Below, piece by piece: positions 14,025 through 22,258 of a stretch of DNA of 32,325 bases (within the stretch, counting starts at the first letter, position 1; each line of letters starts with the position of its first letter). The stretch comes from Streptosporangiales bacterium (GTDB lineage Bacteria; Actinomycetota; Actinomycetes; Streptosporangiales; Streptosporangiaceae). Below the pieces are notes generated by a model. It saw only the letters and a program-made list of their open reading frames with translations. It searched no databases and was not told the origin of the DNA. Location of the stretch: the NCBI GenBank assembly GCA_009380095.1, contig WHSL01000044.1, positions 1 through 32,325 on the forward strand, read 5' to 3'. The position numbers and the translations under genes are program-made.

Positions 14025-16130
14025 GTGGTGGGTCCGGGCCTCCCGCGCTCGGCCGGAAACCTCCCGCCCGAACTGACCGGGTTCGTTGGGCGCGAGGCGG
14101 ATCTTCGCGACGTCGCGCGGCTGATCTCCACCGCCCGGCTGGTGACGCTCACCGGCCCCGGCGGCATCGGCAAGACCCGGGTGGCGCTGCGCGCCGCCCA
14201 CCAGGTGGCGGAGGCGTTTCCGGACGGGGTCTGGCTCGCCGATCTCGCGCCGGTGAGCGACCCCGGGCTGATCGTTCCGCACCTGGCCGAGTCCCTCGGC
14301 GTGCGGGACAGGTCCGGCCGGGACCTCGGCGACGCGCTCGCCGGACATCTGGCGGAGCGCCGGCTGCTGCTCGTCATGGACACCTGCGACCAGCTGCCCG
14401 ACGCCTGCGCGGAGCTGGTCGAGCGGCTGCTCCGCCGCTCACCCGGGCTCCGCGTGCTGGCCACCGGGCGCCGTCCGCTGCACGCCATCGGCGAGCACGT
14501 CGTCGCGCTGCGCGCGCTCCCGGTGCCGCCCGCCGACGCCGCCACGCAGCCGGGCCATACGGCCCCCGCGTTCACCGGCACCGCCGTACAGCTGTTCACC
14601 GAGCAGGCCGAGGCGCTGAGCGGGTTCGCGGTCACCGACGACAACCGCGGCGCGGTGATCAGGCTCTGCCGCCGCCTGGAGGGCAACCCGCTCGCGGTGG
14701 AGCTCGCCGCCGGGCTGCTCCGCGGCGTCACCGTGGAGCAGCTCCTGGACCGCCTGGACGACCGGCTCGACCTGCTGGTCCGCGGCGACGGCGCGGACCG
14801 GCACCGGGCGCTGCGCACCTCCATCGGCTGGAGCCACGAGATGTGTGCGCCCCAGGAGCGGCTGCTCTGGGCGCGGCTCTCGGTCTTCGGCGGCGACTTC
14901 GACCTGGCCGCCGCCGAGGCGGTCTGCGCGGACGACGACCTGCCCAAGGCGACGATCATCGCGGTGCTGGCCGGGCTCGTGGACAAGTCGGTGGTGCTGC
15001 GCGACGAGACGTCCGGCGACGTCCGGTACGTGCTGCCCGCGGGCGTCCGCCAGTACGGGCAGGAGTGGCTGGACCGGCTCGGCGAGGAGGCGCGGCTGCG
15101 GCGCGCGCACGCCGACCACTTCCTCGACCTGGTGAAGACCGCGGAGCGCGTGTGGCTGGGGCCGGACCAGGACTCCTGGTGCCGCTGGCTGCGTACCGAG
15201 CGCGCCAACGTACGGGCCGCGCTGGAGCTGCGGATCTCCGAGCCCGGCGCGGGGCAGCTCGCGCTCGCGATGTGCACCGGCCTGTGGACGTACTGGGTGG
15301 CCTGTGGCGACCTCGCCGAGGGCCGCTACTGGTTCGAGCGCGCGCTGGACCGCGCCACCGGCTCCACCCCGCTGCGCGCCCGCGCGCTGTGGATGACCAG
15401 CTGGCTCGCCACCCTGCAGGGCGACCACGCCGCGGCGGGACCGCTGCTGCGCGAGTGCGCCGAGCTGGCCACCGAGCTCGGGTACGAGGCCGCGCTGGCC
15501 AGCGCGCTGCAGCAGACCGCCGGCATCGCGATGTTCCAGGGCGACTACGACTCGGCACTGCGGCTGTTCGAGGAGGCGCTGATCCAGCAGCGCGCGCTCG
15601 GCGACCGGGCCGCGGTGATGACCCTGCTGGTGCACCTCGCGCTCTGCTACGTGCTGCGCGGCGACGTCGACCGCGGCGACCTCGACCGGGCCATCGCGCT
15701 GTGCGAGGAGTCGCTGCGGCGCAGCGTGTCGCACGGCGAGACCTGGTTCCGTTCGCAGGCGCTGCATATCCTGGCGCTGGCGAGCTGGCGTGGCGGCGAC
15801 ATCACCTCGGCGGAGGGCCTGGCCCGGGAGAGCCTCGCGGTGAGCCGCAGCCTCGACGACCGGCTGAGCATCGGTATGAGCCTGGAACTGCTCGCCTGGA
15901 TCGCCGCCGGGGACGAGCGCTGCGGCCGGGCGGCGCGGCTGGCCGGCGCGGCCGAGGCGATATGGCGGACCACCGGGGCACCGCTGTCCGGCGTGGAGCA
16001 GCTGATCGGCTACCACGAGGGCGCGCTCGGGCACGTACGAGACGTGCTCGGACCGACGGCGTACGAGGAGGCGTTCGAGAAGGGGCGCCGCGCGCCGCTC
16101 GAGCGGACCCTCGAGGACGTTGTGCCGTAA
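14025..16130 (+). CDS. NB-ARC/AfsR-type ATPase with TPR region, no DNA-binding domain
   Basis: A 701-aa STAND-type protein. The P-loop is GPGGIGKTR (44-52), and the Walker B strand LLLVMDTCDQ (114-123) replaces the usual DNCEH. The motif ATGRRPL and the winged-helix region LRTSIGWSHEM follow. From about residue 400 the rest is helical TPR-like repeats (AGIAMFQGDYDSALRLFEEA). Relatives in actinomycetes carry a BTAD domain at the N-terminus or a LuxR HTH at the C-terminus. This one begins at the NB-ARC domain and ends AFEKGRRAPLERTLEDVVP, exactly where the LuxR domain usually starts. It may signal through a partner or be a truncated regulator. GTG 14025 is used because an in-frame stop lies at 14004-14006. 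Confidence 0.85.
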   Translation: MVGPGLPRSAGNLPPELTGFVGREADLRDVARLISTARLVTLTGPGGIGKTRVALRAAHQVAEAFPDGVWLADLAPVSDPGLIVPHLAESLGVRDRSGRDLGDALAGHLAERRLLLVMDTCDQLPDACAELVERLLRRSPGLRVLATGRRPLHAIGEHVVALRALPVPPADAATQPGHTAPAFTGTAVQLFTEQAEALSGFAVTDDNRGAVIRLCRRLEGNPLAVELAAGLLRGVTVEQLLDRLDDRLDLLVRGDGADRHRALRTSIGWSHEMCAPQERLLWARLSVFGGDFDLAAAEAVCADDDLPKATIIAVLAGLVDKSVVLRDETSGDVRYVLPAGVRQYGQEWLDRLGEEARLRRAHADHFLDLVKTAERVWLGPDQDSWCRWLRTERANVRAALELRISEPGAGQLALAMCTGLWTYWVACGDLAEGRYWFERALDRATGSTPLRARALWMTSWLATLQGDHAAAGPLLRECAELATELGYEAALASALQQTAGIAMFQGDYDSALRLFEEALIQQRALGDRAAVMTLLVHLALCYVLRGDVDRGDLDRAIALCEESLRRSVSHGETWFRSQALHILALASWRGGDITSAEGLARESLAVSRSLDDRLSIGMSLELLAWIAAGDERCGRAARLAGAAEAIWRTTGAPLSGVEQLIGYHEGALGHVRDVLGPTAYEEAFEKGRRAPLERTLEDVVP

Positions 16131-16223
16131 GCGAGACCGGCTCCGGCAAGTACGACGAACAGTGGTCAACATGCGACTGCGGGTGACACAATCGGGGGCC
16201 CTGGCTAAGGGGTGCGAGCAGCG

Positions 16224-17114
16224 GTGAGCAAGATCTGTACGTCGGCCTACGCCATCGAGCGTGGCGATCACGCCTGCGTCGCCTTCGGCGGGCAGGAAGA
16301 TCATCGTCGGCTGCTCTCGGTGCACCTCTCCGCCGCCCTGGAACGCGGCGAGAAGATCCTTTACGCGGGCGACATCGACTGCGTGGAGTCGATCACCGAC
16401 TGGCTCGGCGACGACACCGCCATCTCGGCGCCTCCGGCGGCCCGGGGCCAGCTCACCGTCCGGGTCGTGGAGGGCTACGACGGGTTCTTCGGCCCCTCCC
16501 CGGGCGCGGGGGAGGCGTTCGCCGCGACCGTCGCCGAGCTGCTGCGGGACGAGACCACGCTGGCCCAGCGCACCGGCTACACCGGGCTGCGCGCCTGCCT
16601 CGTCATCCCGGGCGAGCTGGGCACCGGCCCGGAGCCCGTGCTCGACCAGGAGCGTTCCATCGACCGGCTGATCGCCGACGGCCGCCCGGCCGGGGTCTCG
16701 CTGATCTGCCAGTACGACCGCCGCCGGTTCTCCTCGGAGCTGCTGCGCGAGGTGGAGCGTTCGCACCCCATCGTGCTCGACCCGCTCCGCGCCCAGCAGC
16801 GCCAGCCGCTGCTCACCATGCTGCCCCTGGACCGGCCGCTCGGCCTGCTGCTGAACGGCGAGATCGACAGGTCCAACATGCCGGAGTTCGCGGCGGCGCT
16901 GCGGGCCGCGCTCCGCGTGGAGGACGACTTCCACCTCGACATGGCGCGGCTCTACTACGCCGACGTGGACGCGGTGGAGCTCGTCGCGCAGATCGCGATG
17001 TCCTTCGGCTCCTCGCGCCGGCTGATCCTGCGCTCACCCGCGCCGATCGTCCGCACCACCCTCCGGATCTACGGCTGGGACCGTCTCCCCGCCCTCTCCA
17101 TCGTCGACTTCTGA
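16224..17114 (+). CDS. MEDS (DcmR-like) sensory domain fused to STAS domain
   Basis: A 296-aa protein. Residues 10-190 match the MEDS domain (GDHACVAFGGQEDHRRL, GEKILYAGD, YDRRRFSSELL), thought to sense small molecules. Residues about 200-296 form a STAS domain of anti-sigma-factor-antagonist type (PLGLLLNGEIDRSN, HLDMARLYYADVDAVELV). In SpoIIAA-type STAS domains a phosphorylatable Ser lies in the DSSG motif; here the matching stretch is ADVDA (246-250) with no Ser, so classical kinase switching looks impossible. GTG 16224 is chosen over GTG 16212 because AAGGGG lies 11 bp before it. It follows the NB-ARC gene by 93 bp in the same direction. The partner is unknown. Confidence 0.85.
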   Translation: MSKICTSAYAIERGDHACVAFGGQEDHRRLLSVHLSAALERGEKILYAGDIDCVESITDWLGDDTAISAPPAARGQLTVRVVEGYDGFFGPSPGAGEAFAATVAELLRDETTLAQRTGYTGLRACLVIPGELGTGPEPVLDQERSIDRLIADGRPAGVSLICQYDRRRFSSELLREVERSHPIVLDPLRAQQRQPLLTMLPLDRPLGLLLNGEIDRSNMPEFAAALRAALRVEDDFHLDMARLYYADVDAVELVAQIAMSFGSSRRLILRSPAPIVRTTLRIYGWDRLPALSIVDF

Positions 17115-17122
17115 CCCTCGAG

Positions 17123-17157
17123 TAGGGTGTGCGGGTCGGTACCGAATGTGGTTCGGT
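17123..17157 (+). promoter_or_regulatory. -10 box and inverted repeat upstream of the second phosphotransferase
   Basis: TAGGGT (17123-17128) fits TAnnnT but has no good -35 partner. Thirteen bp further, ACCGAA (17141-17146) and TTCGGT (17152-17157) form a perfect inverted repeat with a 5-bp spacer, placed just downstream of the expected start point and before the ribosome site GGAGAGG. A repressor site is plausible. Confidence 0.4.
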
Positions 17158-17171
17158 GAGGAGAGGCCCGG

Positions 17172-18263
17172 ATGAGCCCCGTCAGGCAGCCCGCCAGCGT
17201 GGACCCCGTGGACATCGACTTCGGCGTGCTCGACGGGTGGATGAGGGAGCAGGGGCTGCCGGGCGATGACTTCGCCGACGTGGAGCAGCTGGGCGGGGGC
17301 ACCCAGAATGTGCTGATCCGGTTCCGCCGCGGCGGGCGCACGTACGTGCTGCGCCGCGGGCCGCGGCACCTGCGCCGCCGGAGCAACGACCAGATGCGCC
17401 GCGAGGCACGGGTGCTCGGCGCGCTGGACGGCACCGGCGTACGGGCCCCGCGCCCCATCGCCGCCTGCCTCGACGAGACCGTCATGCACGGCGCGGTGTT
17501 CTACCTGATGGAGCCGGTCGAGGGGTTCAACGCCTCGGTGGAGCTGCCGGAGCCGTACGCGACCGACCCCACGTGGCGGCACGCCATGGGCGTGGACGCC
17601 GCGGTGGCGCTCGCCGAGCTCGGCGCGGTCGACCACCTGGCCATCGGCCTCGGCGACGTCGGCTACCCGGACGGCTTCCTGGAGCGTCAGGTCGGCCGCT
17701 GGCTGAAGGAGCTGGACTCCTACTCCCAGCTGGACGGCTACCCCGGCCCGGAGATCCCCGGCGTCCAGCGGGTGGCGGACTGGCTGGCCGCGAACGTCCC
17801 GTCCGCCTGGCAGCCCGGGATCATGCACGGCGACTACCACCTCGCCAACCTCATGTACGCCTACGACGCCCCGCGGGTGGCGGCCATCGTCGACTGGGAG
17901 ATGTGCACGATCGGCGACCCGCTGCTCGACCTGGGCTGGGTGCTCGCGACCTGGCCCGAGGAGGACGGCGACCCGGACGACGGCGACCGCCCCGGCCTCG
18001 TCGCGCTGGCCGGCGGGCTCGCCCGGCCGCCCGAGCTGGTCGCGGCGTACGCGGACCGTACGGACCGAGACCTCGCCCACCTCACCTGGTACGCCGTCAT
18101 GGCCTGCTACAAGCTCGGCATCGTCCTCGAGGGCAGCCACGCGCGCGCGTTCGCGGGGCTGGCCACGAAGGAGATCGGGGACCGGCTGCACGCGCGGACG
18201 CTGTCGCTGTTCCGCCGTGCGCACACCTTCATCGACTCGGGAACCTGGGAGGCGGTCCGGTGA
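17172..18263 (+). CDS. APH-fold phosphotransferase (second copy)
   Basis: A 363-aa kinase-fold protein of the same broad branch as the gene at 4212 but clearly divergent. The N-lobe has LGGGTQNVLIRF and the basic RGPRHLRRRSN. The Brenner motif HGDYHLAN spans about residues 219-226 with predicted catalytic Asp221, and the metal-binding DWEM starts at Asp241, followed by GDPLLDLGWVL. Such proteins are usually annotated as phosphotransferases of acyl-CoA metabolism. ATG 17172 follows GAGGAGAGG. The stop overlaps the start of an SDR gene by 4 bp (GTGA), so the two products probably act in one pathway. A role on hydroxyacyl-CoA is inferred by analogy; no ACAD gene is adjacent. Confidence 0.82.
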   Translation: MSPVRQPASVDPVDIDFGVLDGWMREQGLPGDDFADVEQLGGGTQNVLIRFRRGGRTYVLRRGPRHLRRRSNDQMRREARVLGALDGTGVRAPRPIAACLDETVMHGAVFYLMEPVEGFNASVELPEPYATDPTWRHAMGVDAAVALAELGAVDHLAIGLGDVGYPDGFLERQVGRWLKELDSYSQLDGYPGPEIPGVQRVADWLAANVPSAWQPGIMHGDYHLANLMYAYDAPRVAAIVDWEMCTIGDPLLDLGWVLATWPEEDGDPDDGDRPGLVALAGGLARPPELVAAYADRTDRDLAHLTWYAVMACYKLGIVLEGSHARAFAGLATKEIGDRLHARTLSLFRRAHTFIDSGTWEAVR

Positions 18264-19021
18264 CTGACCCGTTGTTCGACCTGTCCGGAAAGACGGCCCT
18301 CGTCACCGGCGGGAGCCGGGGCCTGGGGCGGGCCATGGTGCTGGCCTTCGCCGAGCACGGCGCCGACGTGATCATCGCCAGCCGTAAGCTGGAGTCGTGT
18401 GAGGAGCTCGCGGACGAGGTGCGGCGGACGTACGACCGCAAGGCCACGCCGATCGCGAGCAACGTCTCCCACTGGGAGGAGTGCGACGCGCTGGTGGAGG
18501 CCGCCTACGCGGCGCACGGGCGGGTGGACGTCCTGGTCAACAACGCGGGGCTGTCGCCGCTGTACGACAGTCTGCCCGGGGTGACCGAGGCGCTGCTCGA
18601 CAAGGTGATCGGGGTCAACCTCAAGGGGCCGTTCCGGCTGGCCGCGCTGATCGGCGAGCGCATGGTCGCCGACGGCGGCGGGTCCATCATCAACGTCTCC
18701 TCGACCGCGGCCGTGCGGCCCAAGGCGAACGTGGTTCCGTACGCGATGGCCAAGGCGGGGCTCGAGGCCATGACCGAGGCGATGGCGGACGCCTTCGCGC
18801 CGTCCGTCCACGTCAACACGATCCGTCCGGGCCCGTTCCTCACCGACATCTCCAAGGCCTGGGACATGGAGGCCTTCGCCGAGCGCGCGAAGACCACCAT
18901 CATGCTGCGCCGCGGCGGCGAGGCCGAGGAGATCGTCGGCGCGGCCCTCTACCTCGCCTCGGGCGCCTCCTCCTACACCACCGGCGCCGTGATCGCCATC
19001 GACGGCGGCTCCCGCCGCTGA
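18260..19021 (+). CDS. SDR-family oxidoreductase
   Basis: A 253-aa classical short-chain dehydrogenase/reductase. The Rossmann motif TGGSRGLG (16-23) and NNAG are present, and the catalytic Ser of NVSS and the YAMAK motif (Tyr161, Lys165) are intact. The C-terminal GAVIAIDGGSRR is the usual family end. An Arg after the dinucleotide-binding second strand (IIASRK) suggests NADP(H) preference. GTG 18260 overlaps the phosphotransferase stop, indicating translational coupling. Substrate is likely a beta- or gamma-hydroxy/keto acyl compound given the neighbour, but that is inference. Confidence 0.88.
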   Translation: MTDPLFDLSGKTALVTGGSRGLGRAMVLAFAEHGADVIIASRKLESCEELADEVRRTYDRKATPIASNVSHWEECDALVEAAYAAHGRVDVLVNNAGLSPLYDSLPGVTEALLDKVIGVNLKGPFRLAALIGERMVADGGGSIINVSSTAAVRPKANVVPYAMAKAGLEAMTEAMADAFAPSVHVNTIRPGPFLTDISKAWDMEAFAERAKTTIMLRRGGEAEEIVGAALYLASGASSYTTGAVIAIDGGSRR

Positions 19022-19031
19022 CCCACCGCGC

Positions 19032-19487
19032 TCACGGCGGATCCTGAGCCGGCCGTTCGGCGTCGCCGCCGAGGAGCTCGTCCAGGTCCGGAGCGGGGCC
19101 GGGGCGGGAGCCGAACTGGAGGGCGCGGAGGCGTTCCAGTTCGCGGCGGTCGCGTTTGGTGGGGCGGCCGGCGCCGCGGTCGCGGCGGCCGACGGGGATC
19201 AGGGCCTCGCGCGGTGGGGGCGGCGGGCTCTTGTCGATGAGGCACTCCGCGGCGACCGTCGCCCCCACTCGCCGCTGGACGATGCGCTGGACGATGACGA
19301 TCCGTTCCCGTCCGTCGTGGCGGAGCCGGACCTCGTCGCCGGGCCGCACGACCGACGCCGGCTTGGCGCGCTTGTCGTTGATCCGGACGTGGCCGCCCCG
19401 GCAGGCGGCGGTCGCCATCGACCTGGTCTTGAGCAGCCGCACGGACCAGATCCACACGTCGGCCCGCGCCGAGTCCTCGCCCGCCAT
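19032..19487 (-). CDS. S4-domain RNA-binding protein (HSP15-like)
   Basis: A 151-aa protein starting MAGEDSARADVWIWSVRLLK. The S4 RNA-binding domain covers about residues 8-70 (RLLKTRSMATAACRGGHVRI, RPGDEVRLRH). The C-terminal part is a basic linker with GRPTKRDRRELERL. HSP15-type proteins bind stalled or dissociated 50S subunits with nascent tRNA. I start at ATG 19487 because homology begins there; the frame stays open far upstream across the decarboxylase gene, which is only a shadow. It is convergent with the SDR gene (10 bp apart) and divergent from the decarboxylase. Confidence 0.85.
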   Translation of the reverse strand: MAGEDSARADVWIWSVRLLKTRSMATAACRGGHVRINDKRAKPASVVRPGDEVRLRHDGRERIVIVQRIVQRRVGATVAAECLIDKSPPPPPREALIPVGRRDRGAGRPTKRDRRELERLRALQFGSRPGPAPDLDELLGGDAERPAQDPP

Positions 19488-19494
19488 GGCCCCA

Positions 19495-19500
19495 AGCTTA
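19495..19500 (-). promoter_or_regulatory. -10 box for a probable leaderless S4-protein transcript
   Basis: On the minus strand TAAGCT fits TAnnnT and ends 7 bp before the ATG of the S4 gene, so the transcript may start at the initiation codon. A short G-run between them could alternatively serve as a weak ribosome site. Confidence 0.4.
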
Positions 19501-19565
19501 CGCAGCCGGAGGCCGGCGGGGCGGTCGGCGATGACCGGCGCCGGGCGGTCGGCGAGACTGGGGGC

Positions 19566-21017
19566 ATGACCCGACCCGAGGCGCCGGGGCACATGAGCCC
19601 CGAGGAGTTCCGCAGGCACGGATACGCGTTGGTCGACCGGATCGCCGACTACTGGACCAAGATCGGAGGACTTCCGGTCGGCCACGCGGTGGCACCCGGC
19701 GAGGTCGCGGCGGCCCTCCCCGCCGACGCGCCGGAGTCCGGCGAGGCGATGGAGACGATCCTCGCCGACATCGACCGGGTCGTGATGCCGGGCATCGTGC
19801 ACTGGCAGCACCCCCGCTTCTTCGGCTACTTCCCGTCCAGTACCTCGCCGCCCAGCGTGCTCGCCGACCTGCTCTGCGCCGGGCTCGGGGTGCAGGGCAT
19901 GCTCTGGGCGACCAGTCCCGCCTGCACCGAGCTGGAGACCGTCACCCTCGACTGGCTGGCCAGGCTGCTCGGTCTGCCCGAAGAGTTCACCTCCGGCTCC
20001 ACCGGCGGCGGCGTGATCATGGACGCCGCCTCCTCGGCCACCCTGGTGGCGGTGGTCGCGGCGCTGCACCGCGCCGACCCGGGCTGGCGGGATCACGGAG
20101 TCCGGGGCCGGTACGCCGTGTACGCCTCGGCCGAGGCGCACTCCGCCATCAACAAGGCGGTACGGATCGCCGGGCTCGGCGAGGACGCGGTGCGGTCGAT
20201 CCGTACCGACCCGCGCACGCTCGCGATGGACGCCCACGACCTGGCCGGACGGATCGCCGCCGATCGCGACGCGGGCGTCGTACCGCTGATGGTGCTGGTG
20301 ACCGTCGGCACGACCTCCACGACCGCCGTCGACCCGCTGCCCGCGATCGGCCCCATCGCCGCCGAGGCGGGGGCCTGGCTGCACGTCGACGCCGCCTACG
20401 CGGGGGTGGCGGCCGTCTGCCCGGAGTTCGGCTGGGTGCACGACGGGCTCGAGTACGCCGACAGCTACTGCACCAACCCGCACAAATGGCTGCTGGTGGG
20501 CTTCGACTGCGACACGTTCTTCGTCCGCGACCGGCTGGCGCTGACCGGGGCGCTCGGGGTGCTCCCGGAGTACCTGCGCAACGCGGCCACCGAGAGCGGT
20601 GACGTGATCGACTACCGGGACTGGCAGATCCCGCTCGGCCGGAGGTTCCGCGCGCTCAAGCTCTGGTTCGTGCTGCGCTGGTACGGGTCCGAGGGGCTGC
20701 GGGCGCACGTGCGGAACACGGTGGCGATGGCGCAGGAGCTGGCGTCCCGGATCGCGGCGGACGACAGGTTCGTGATCGTCGCGCCGCACCCCTTCGGGCT
20801 GGTCTGCTTCCGGCCGGCCGCGCTGCCCGGGGAGGCCGACACCGCGGCCGACGCCCGCGCGGCGCTCCTGCTGGAACGGGCCAACGCCTCCGGAACGATG
20901 CACCTGACGCACACCAAGGTGCACGGCCGGTACACGCTCCGGCTGGCGATCGGCAACGCCGCCACGACGCCCGACGACGTGGCCATCGCATGGGAGCGCC
21001 TGACCGCCCTGGTGTGA
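19566..21017 (+). CDS. PLP-dependent group II amino acid decarboxylase
   Basis: A 483-aa homologue of aromatic-L-amino-acid/tyrosine decarboxylases. It shows HPRFFGYFPSSTSPPSVLAD near the N-terminus and the PLP-stacking His region SAEAHSAINKAVRIAG. The Asp of HVDAAYAG would contact the pyridine nitrogen, and NPHKWLLVGFDC contains Lys307, the Schiff-base lysine. It would produce an arylalkylamine and CO2 in the cytoplasm. The start MTRPEAPGHMSPEEFRRHG has only a G-run 1 bp upstream, too close for a ribosome site, so a leaderless transcript is possible. It ends 18 bp from the convergent TPR gene. Substrate (Tyr, Trp, DOPA or other) is not resolved. Confidence 0.9.
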   Translation: MTRPEAPGHMSPEEFRRHGYALVDRIADYWTKIGGLPVGHAVAPGEVAAALPADAPESGEAMETILADIDRVVMPGIVHWQHPRFFGYFPSSTSPPSVLADLLCAGLGVQGMLWATSPACTELETVTLDWLARLLGLPEEFTSGSTGGGVIMDAASSATLVAVVAALHRADPGWRDHGVRGRYAVYASAEAHSAINKAVRIAGLGEDAVRSIRTDPRTLAMDAHDLAGRIAADRDAGVVPLMVLVTVGTTSTTAVDPLPAIGPIAAEAGAWLHVDAAYAGVAAVCPEFGWVHDGLEYADSYCTNPHKWLLVGFDCDTFFVRDRLALTGALGVLPEYLRNAATESGDVIDYRDWQIPLGRRFRALKLWFVLRWYGSEGLRAHVRNTVAMAQELASRIAADDRFVIVAPHPFGLVCFRPAALPGEADTAADARAALLLERANASGTMHLTHTKVHGRYTLRLAIGNAATTPDDVAIAWERLTALV

Positions 21018-21035
21018 GCCAAGGTCGGCGCGGCG

Positions 21036-22258
21036 TCAGCCGCCGGTGGTGGCCCGGCCGGTCCCCGGGCCGGCCGGGGCGACCCGCTCCATGTTCTCCT
21101 CGGAGGTGACGATGTCCCAGGCCAGGCCCCGCACGTTGGGCGCGTCGGGCTGCGGCACCTCGCTGATCTCCAAAGTGGAGCCGGGCAGCATGTGCCGGAA
21201 GGCGAGCAGGGCGCTCGGCGGCTCCGGCGCGGACACGGTCAGGTTGCCGCCCTCGACCGGCCCCTCCTGCTCCAGCACCTGCCCGGCAACGTTGATCACG
21301 GACTCCCCGGGCAGCGGGATGTGGCCGAGCCAGAGCCGCCGCTGCGCGATGTCCGTCAGGGTCAGTGAGGCGTGGTCGTTGTCGGGGTGCTCGCGCAGGT
21401 GGTCGGCGAGGGCGACGAGGTGTCTCAGGTCGTTGTCGCGCTGGAACCGCACCCGGCAGGCGGTGGGGAAGGCGCTCTCGTGCGCGGGCTCGTGCGCGAG
21501 CACGCGCTGCAGCCAGGCCATGGCCTCGTCCGGGCGGCCCGCGTCCTCCATCAGCTCGGCGATGTCGGTCTGCAGGTAGAGGTTGTCCGGCTGGAAGGCG
21601 AGCGCGCGCAGGAACGCCTGCTCCGCGTCCGCCCAGCGGTGCTGCGCGCGCAGCGCGTTGCCGAGCGCGAGCTCGGCGTTGAAGGACGGCTCGATCCGGC
21701 CGGACCGGTACGCGAGGTCGGCGGCGCCGCCGAGGTCGCCGAGCCGCCGTACGAAGATCGACGCGGTGGCGAGCAGCGGCGCGTGGCCGGGGTAGGTGGC
21801 CAGCGCCGCGCGCACCAGCTCCGTGAACGGATGCAGCGCGCGACGCCGCTCCGCGCTCTCGTCGAGCACCTGGGTGAGCCGCGCGATCAGGTGGATCACG
21901 TCGTCCGGGGCGAGCCGGGCGGGCAGCCCGGGTCGAGCACCCAGGGCACCTCGGCCCAGTGCCCGCCGGGCTCGTGGCACTGGGCGGAGGCCAGCAGCAT
22001 CAGCGCCTCGGCGGGCCGCCCGGCGGCGGCGAGGGCGTGCGCCCGGGCGACGACGGTGCCGAGGAAGGTGCGCTCGCCCATCGGGAACAGCTCGGGGCCG
22101 CCCTCCGGGCCGGAGATCAGCCGGGCCAGCAGCTCGTGCGCCTCGGGCAGTGTCGGCGCCAGCGCCAGCGCGCCCGCGACATGGTCGGCGGCGTGTCGCA
22201 GCCGATCTCCCGAAGGCGTCAGTTTGTCAGCAATCGGCCCCCGATGCGTCGGCTCCAC
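21036..22258 (-). pseudogene. TPR-repeat protein interrupted by one frameshift
   Basis: Two overlapping minus-strand frames together encode one tetratricopeptide-type protein of about 407 aa. The first begins MEPTHRGPIADKL and contains TLPEAHELLARLI and AEALMLLASAQCHE up to WVLDPG. The second continues LPARLAPDDVIHLIARL with several TPR-like units (EPSFNAELALGNALRAQHRW, FQPDNLYLQTDIAELMEDA). One base appears to be missing in the G/C run at about 21921-21935. The start lies 32 nt inside the 3' end of the upstream ABC transporter gene, so they would be translated from one message. Either a recent mutation or a sequencing error explains the break; both halves otherwise look intact. Confidence 0.7.

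Noticed and set aside
14439-16934. An 831-codon minus-strand frame under the NB-ARC and MEDS-STAS genes
   Set aside because: Antisense shadow; composition dominated by Arg, Gly, Ala, Val, no motifs.
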